From Anaerobacillus sp. (lineage in GTDB: Bacteria; Bacillota; Bacilli; Bacillales_H; Anaerobacillaceae), in NCBI GenBank assembly GCA_007120055.1, contig SKOL01000428.1, forward strand, positions 1-6,596: a stretch of 6,596 nucleotides of DNA, read 5' to 3'. This document shows positions 4,534-6,596 of this stretch, piece by piece. The notes beneath the pieces are model-generated. The model did no database searches. It was not told where the DNA came from and saw only the letters and a program-made list of their open reading frames with translations. How positions within the stretch are numbered: position 1 is the stretch's first letter; each line of letters starts with the position of its first letter. Both the position numbers and the translations under genes were made by a program.

Positions 4534-6258
4534 TTACTCAAAGTCTTTCCCAAGCTTCCGCCCTTCTGTTTTTACTTTTTCAAATTTTTCTTGGATATTA
4601 TTCTTCTGCTTTTCTATTTCTTTGCCGATCTCATTAAAAGATTTTTTCGTTTCATGACGTACTTTTTCTTCAGCTTTGGCAATATGCCAAAAGAAATCCT
4701 TTTTCATTTGTTTTCTTACATCGTCTACTGAATGTGTTGACTCTATAATGTCTTTTAATGATTTTTCTAATAAGTCGTTATTAGCACTGTTGTTTTCAAA
4801 GAAATTTATAATTTCTTGGTAGCGTTTTTGAATCTCGTTTTTATTTACAGGAATTATTTTAAATCTTTCATACGCTTCGTCGATAGCTTTATAGCGTTCT
4901 TTGAACCACGATTTCGCCATCGCATAATATATATCTTCGATGGATGGAAATAGCCATCTTTTTATAGAGCTCGGCTTTTGGTATTCTTTCATTAACTCAC
5001 GCTCAGCCTCTTTTAATTCAACTTTAATTTCCTGAAGCACTCTCGGTGTCATTGTCACGAATTGCCTTTGCTTGAATTCAATATTTCTCTTACAATCACT
5101 AACTTTTTGGCTGTAATGTGTTTTTAGATCTTCTTGTGCATCGTTAAGTTGGTCATTTACTTTAGTAAAGTCTTTTCTTAATCGTTCTTTTACTTGTTGA
5201 TTTTTTTGATCAATAATCTTTTCGCTTCTTTCTTTTTGGTCATCAAAAGATGTGATTGCTTCATTAAAATTCTTCTCTTTAAACTTATTAGAGACTGCAC
5301 GTCCTCCCATTGCACCGGCAATACCACCAGCAACTGCTCCGATTACCGTTCCAACTGGACCAACTGCAGTTCCTACTAATGCACCGGCCTGCGCTCCAGC
5401 TAAGCCACCACCTCCAGTTCCGGCGATATCATAGCTTGCATTTTTCATTGAGCTAACAACGTCTGTATGCTTTTTTTGTAACAAATGAAACTCTCGATAA
5501 CCAGAAGTAATCGCTGTTACAACAGGAATCCCTACACCGAACGTAGAATCTAAATGGTCAACAGCTTGAACCGAGGTTTCCGTTGTTTGCTTGATCATAT
5601 CTCCAGAAATATCATCAATACTGTGAACCATTAAATGGTCAGAAAATTGAGCTGCTAAATTAGAATTCGTAATCACTGGTACATCTGGATAGTCTTTTAA
5701 ATGCTCAGAAATAACCGACGGTGTAAAACCACCAACAACTTGCCACGGTTCGCCATCAACAGTAATATCCCAACCTTCTGTCGTCGTAGATGGAGACATT
5801 TCTACATCGTGACCTAACTTTTCTAAAACATCAACGGTATACTGTTCCATGACGTAACCTTCTAATCTAGTAATCCACCCGTCGGCAGAAGCCGTATTAA
5901 ATACATCTAAATACTTATCTGAAATAAGGTTATGGAGATCATTAAACGAACTCAAATCATCGGTATGAGCATAATCTATAGCTTCAAGTACATGAGGGTC
6001 GATTTGATTTAAATAATATAGTGAAGGAATACTCCCTATAGCACCGATTGCGGCAGCTTCCTTTAATGAAACTCTGTTTGTTTTCATATGATCATTACGA
6101 GCATTATTATTAATTGTATTATTTTTTCGTTCCCAAATAAGAGTGTTATCCGCCGGTAACTGCTCTTGAACACTCTGAATTAATTTTTTCTCTCGAAATT
6201 TTTGAACAGCTACGAATCCTCCGGCTGCCACACTACTTATTAAAAGAACTTCTAGCAT
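4534..6258 (-). CDS. membrane-anchored protein with PD-(D/E)XK-like core, double glycine zipper and coiled coils
   Basis: A complete 574-residue protein. ATG at 6258-6256 follows TAGGAGGA (6272-6265), an excellent ribosome site. Order: membrane helix 1-18 (MLEVLLISSVAAGGFVAV); possible second hydrophobic helix 66-83; a restriction-endonuclease-like domain about 128-215 (GWITRLEGYVMEQY, GHDVEMSP, EGWDITVDGEPWQVVGG, YPDVPVITNSNLAAQ). Glu138, Asp164 and Gln173 fit a PD-(D/E)XK core, but the expected Lys at 175 is Val, so catalysis is doubtful. Residues 280-319 form two glycine zippers, G288/292/296/300 and G303/307/311/315/319, split by Pro301 and probably folding as a membrane hairpin. Residues 330-574 are highly charged and mostly helical, with coiled-coil stretches. 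The gene is monocistronic, with its own promoter and terminator. I know no family with this whole architecture; a membrane effector, toxin-like or phage-defence role is only a guess. Confidence 0.75.
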   Translation of the reverse strand: MLEVLLISSVAAGGFVAVQKFREKKLIQSVQEQLPADNTLIWERKNNTINNNARNDHMKTNRVSLKEAAAIGAIGSIPSLYYLNQIDPHVLEAIDYAHTDDLSSFNDLHNLISDKYLDVFNTASADGWITRLEGYVMEQYTVDVLEKLGHDVEMSPSTTTEGWDITVDGEPWQVVGGFTPSVISEHLKDYPDVPVITNSNLAAQFSDHLMVHSIDDISGDMIKQTTETSVQAVDHLDSTFGVGIPVVTAITSGYREFHLLQKKHTDVVSSMKNASYDIAGTGGGGLAGAQAGALVGTAVGPVGTVIGAVAGGIAGAMGGRAVSNKFKEKNFNEAITSFDDQKERSEKIIDQKNQQVKERLRKDFTKVNDQLNDAQEDLKTHYSQKVSDCKRNIEFKQRQFVTMTPRVLQEIKVELKEAERELMKEYQKPSSIKRWLFPSIEDIYYAMAKSWFKERYKAIDEAYERFKIIPVNKNEIQKRYQEIINFFENNSANNDLLEKSLKDIIESTHSVDDVRKQMKKDFFWHIAKAEEKVRHETKKSFNEIGKEIEKQKNNIQEKFEKVKTEGRKLGKDFE

Positions 6259-6264
6259 TTTGTA

Positions 6265-6272
6265 TCCTCCTA
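6265..6272 (-). promoter_or_regulatory. strong ribosome binding site for the 574-aa gene
   Basis: The minus strand reads TAGGAGGA seven bases before the ATG at 6258, near the ideal Bacillus site. It fixes the start. Confidence 0.85.
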
Positions 6273-6335
6273 CAAATGGATGTTTCGATTTAATTCAATT
6301 ACACTGAAAAAATTTATATTCACTGACTGACAATC

Positions 6336-6364
6336 CTAATATGCGTAGGAATAAAATTCTTCAA
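6336..6364 (-). promoter_or_regulatory. possible SigA promoter for the 574-aa gene
   Basis: On the minus strand TTGAAG (6364-6359) is followed after 17 bases by TATTAG (6341-6336), four of six matches in each box. This gives a leader of about 70 bases. Other AT-rich choices exist nearby. Confidence 0.35.
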
Positions 6365-6505
6365 TTTATATGCGATTTAATTATTTTCGACACGAACTTG
6401 CAAATTCCTTTTATTAATATTAGGTGCTAGTGATCCCCCCGATAACTCTTGTTTCAATACCCCTCCTGTGAAACTTATTTTTCTGAAATTTCTAAACAAA
6501 ATATA

Positions 6506-6534
6506 TTCACAAACATACGTTCCTGTTTTAAAAT
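6506..6534 (+). promoter_or_regulatory. SigA-type promoter of the Rpn gene
   Basis: TTCACA (6506-6511), a 17-base spacer and TAAAAT (6529-6534), five of six matches in each box. Transcription should start near 6541, about 33 bases before the Rpn-type ATG at 6574. Confidence 0.65.
6510..6523. promoter_or_regulatory. LexA-like operator 1, between -35 and -10
   Basis: The minus strand reads GAACGTATGTTT at 6522-6511, all 12 positions of the Bacillus LexA (DinR) core GAACRNRYGTTY. On the plus strand CAAACATACGTTCC matches 13 of 14 positions of CGAACRNRYGTTYC. It covers the promoter spacer, the right place for repression. Confidence 0.6.
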
Positions 6535-6539
6535 AAAAA

Positions 6540-6553
6540 AGAACATATATTCT
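6540..6553. promoter_or_regulatory. LexA-like operator 2, at the transcription start
   Basis: AGAACATATATTCT. The minus-strand core GAATATATGTTC differs from GAACRNRYGTTY at one position (GAAT for GAAC), the same change found in the B. subtilis recA box. It lies exactly 30 bp from operator 1, about three helical turns, on the same face of the DNA. Confidence 0.5.
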
Positions 6554-6561
6554 TTGTTTGT

Positions 6562-6567
6562 GAGGTG
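6562..6567 (+). promoter_or_regulatory. ribosome binding site of the Rpn gene
   Basis: GAGGTG six bases before the ATG at 6574. As 6569-6596 equals 1-28, this is probably also the ribosome site of the gene at 6-893, or of a second copy of it. Confidence 0.75.
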
Positions 6568-6568
6568 T

Positions 6569-6596
6569 AAAATATGAGTAATGATCGAAATAATCA
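6569..6596 (+). repeat. 28-bp exact copy of the window's first 28 bases
   Basis: Identical to 1-28, in the same direction. It includes the Rpn start codon (6574-6576) and the first residues MSNDRNN. It means a circle of 6568 bp, a tandem unit, or a second Rpn copy starting here. Confidence 0.95.
6574..6596 (+). CDS. start of the Rpn-family nuclease gene (partial, cut by window end)
   Basis: ATG at 6574 with GAGGTG upstream opens the same seven residues as the gene at 6 (MSNDRNN). Only 23 bases are visible. It is either the same gene met again on a circular or tandem molecule, or the start of a second paralogue. Confidence 0.7.

Noticed and set aside
4465..4731. 88-residue plus-strand open frame, Phe-rich
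   Set aside because: Antisense shadow of the Lys/Glu-rich 3' end of the 574-aa gene.
5194..5434. Two overlapping plus-strand frames, one Ala/Pro-rich
   Set aside because: Both are antisense to the glycine-zipper region, whose Gly/Ala codons read as Pro/Ala on the other strand.
6451..6474. Sequence starting GTTTCAATACCCCTC and ending TGAAAC, similar in style to a CRISPR repeat
   Set aside because: Only one copy, no spacers and no cas genes; only a six-base inverted end, so probably chance.

Overview
This is an AT-rich Bacillaceae-like (low-GC Firmicutes) fragment. The clues are strong GGAGG-type ribosome binding sites, SigA-like promoters, LexA-type boxes matching the Bacillus consensus, and several REP-like sequences built on GGGACA/TGTCCC or CGGTT/AACCG stems, a type seen scattered through Bacillus chromosomes. 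I see no rRNA, tRNA, CRISPR array, complete insertion sequence or replication gene.

Layout. (1) 6-893, plus strand: an intact Rpn/YhgA-type PD-(D/E)XK nuclease ('putative transposase') gene, closed by a strong bidirectional hairpin terminator at 901-929. (2) About 977-3235, minus strand: a co-directional block of small, mostly unrecognised and partly decayed genes. In transcription order it holds a 290-residue protein gene split by a 13-bp tandem duplication, a possible short ORF broken at an A9 tract, an 80-aa protein, a DUF7662-like protein, a 60-aa protein coupled to it through TGATG, and a frameshifted, internally shortened DUF4003-like remnant. (3) About 3236-3630: non-coding DNA with REP-like elements and a large hairpin. 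(4) 3631-4134, plus strand: a PH-SHOCT-membrane protein gene that lacks the first part of its PH domain and has an in-frame TGA before what looks like its last membrane helix; a terminator follows at 4276-4304. (5) 4305-4533: another REP-like element and the terminator of the next gene. (6) 4534-6258, minus strand: an intact 574-aa membrane-anchored protein with a PD-(D/E)XK-like core whose expected lysine is absent, a double glycine zipper and long coiled coils. (7) 6259-6573: a divergent regulatory region with a minus-strand promoter for the 574-aa gene and a plus-strand promoter overlapped by two LexA-like operators.

The last 28 bases (6569-6596) are identical to the first 28, beginning at the same point five bases before the Rpn start codon. 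The simplest reading is a closed circle or a tandemly repeated unit of 6568 bp. If so, the LexA-flanked promoter at 6506-6534 drives the Rpn gene at 6-893, making it a candidate SOS-induced nuclease. Without a replication gene, and with chromosome-type REP elements present, a tandem chromosomal duplication or an assembly loop is as likely as a plasmid.

The strongest leads are the LexA-like operators on the Rpn gene, the 574-aa pseudonuclease/glycine-zipper protein, and the exactly reversible 13-bp duplication. The middle of the window looks like a decaying accessory island.
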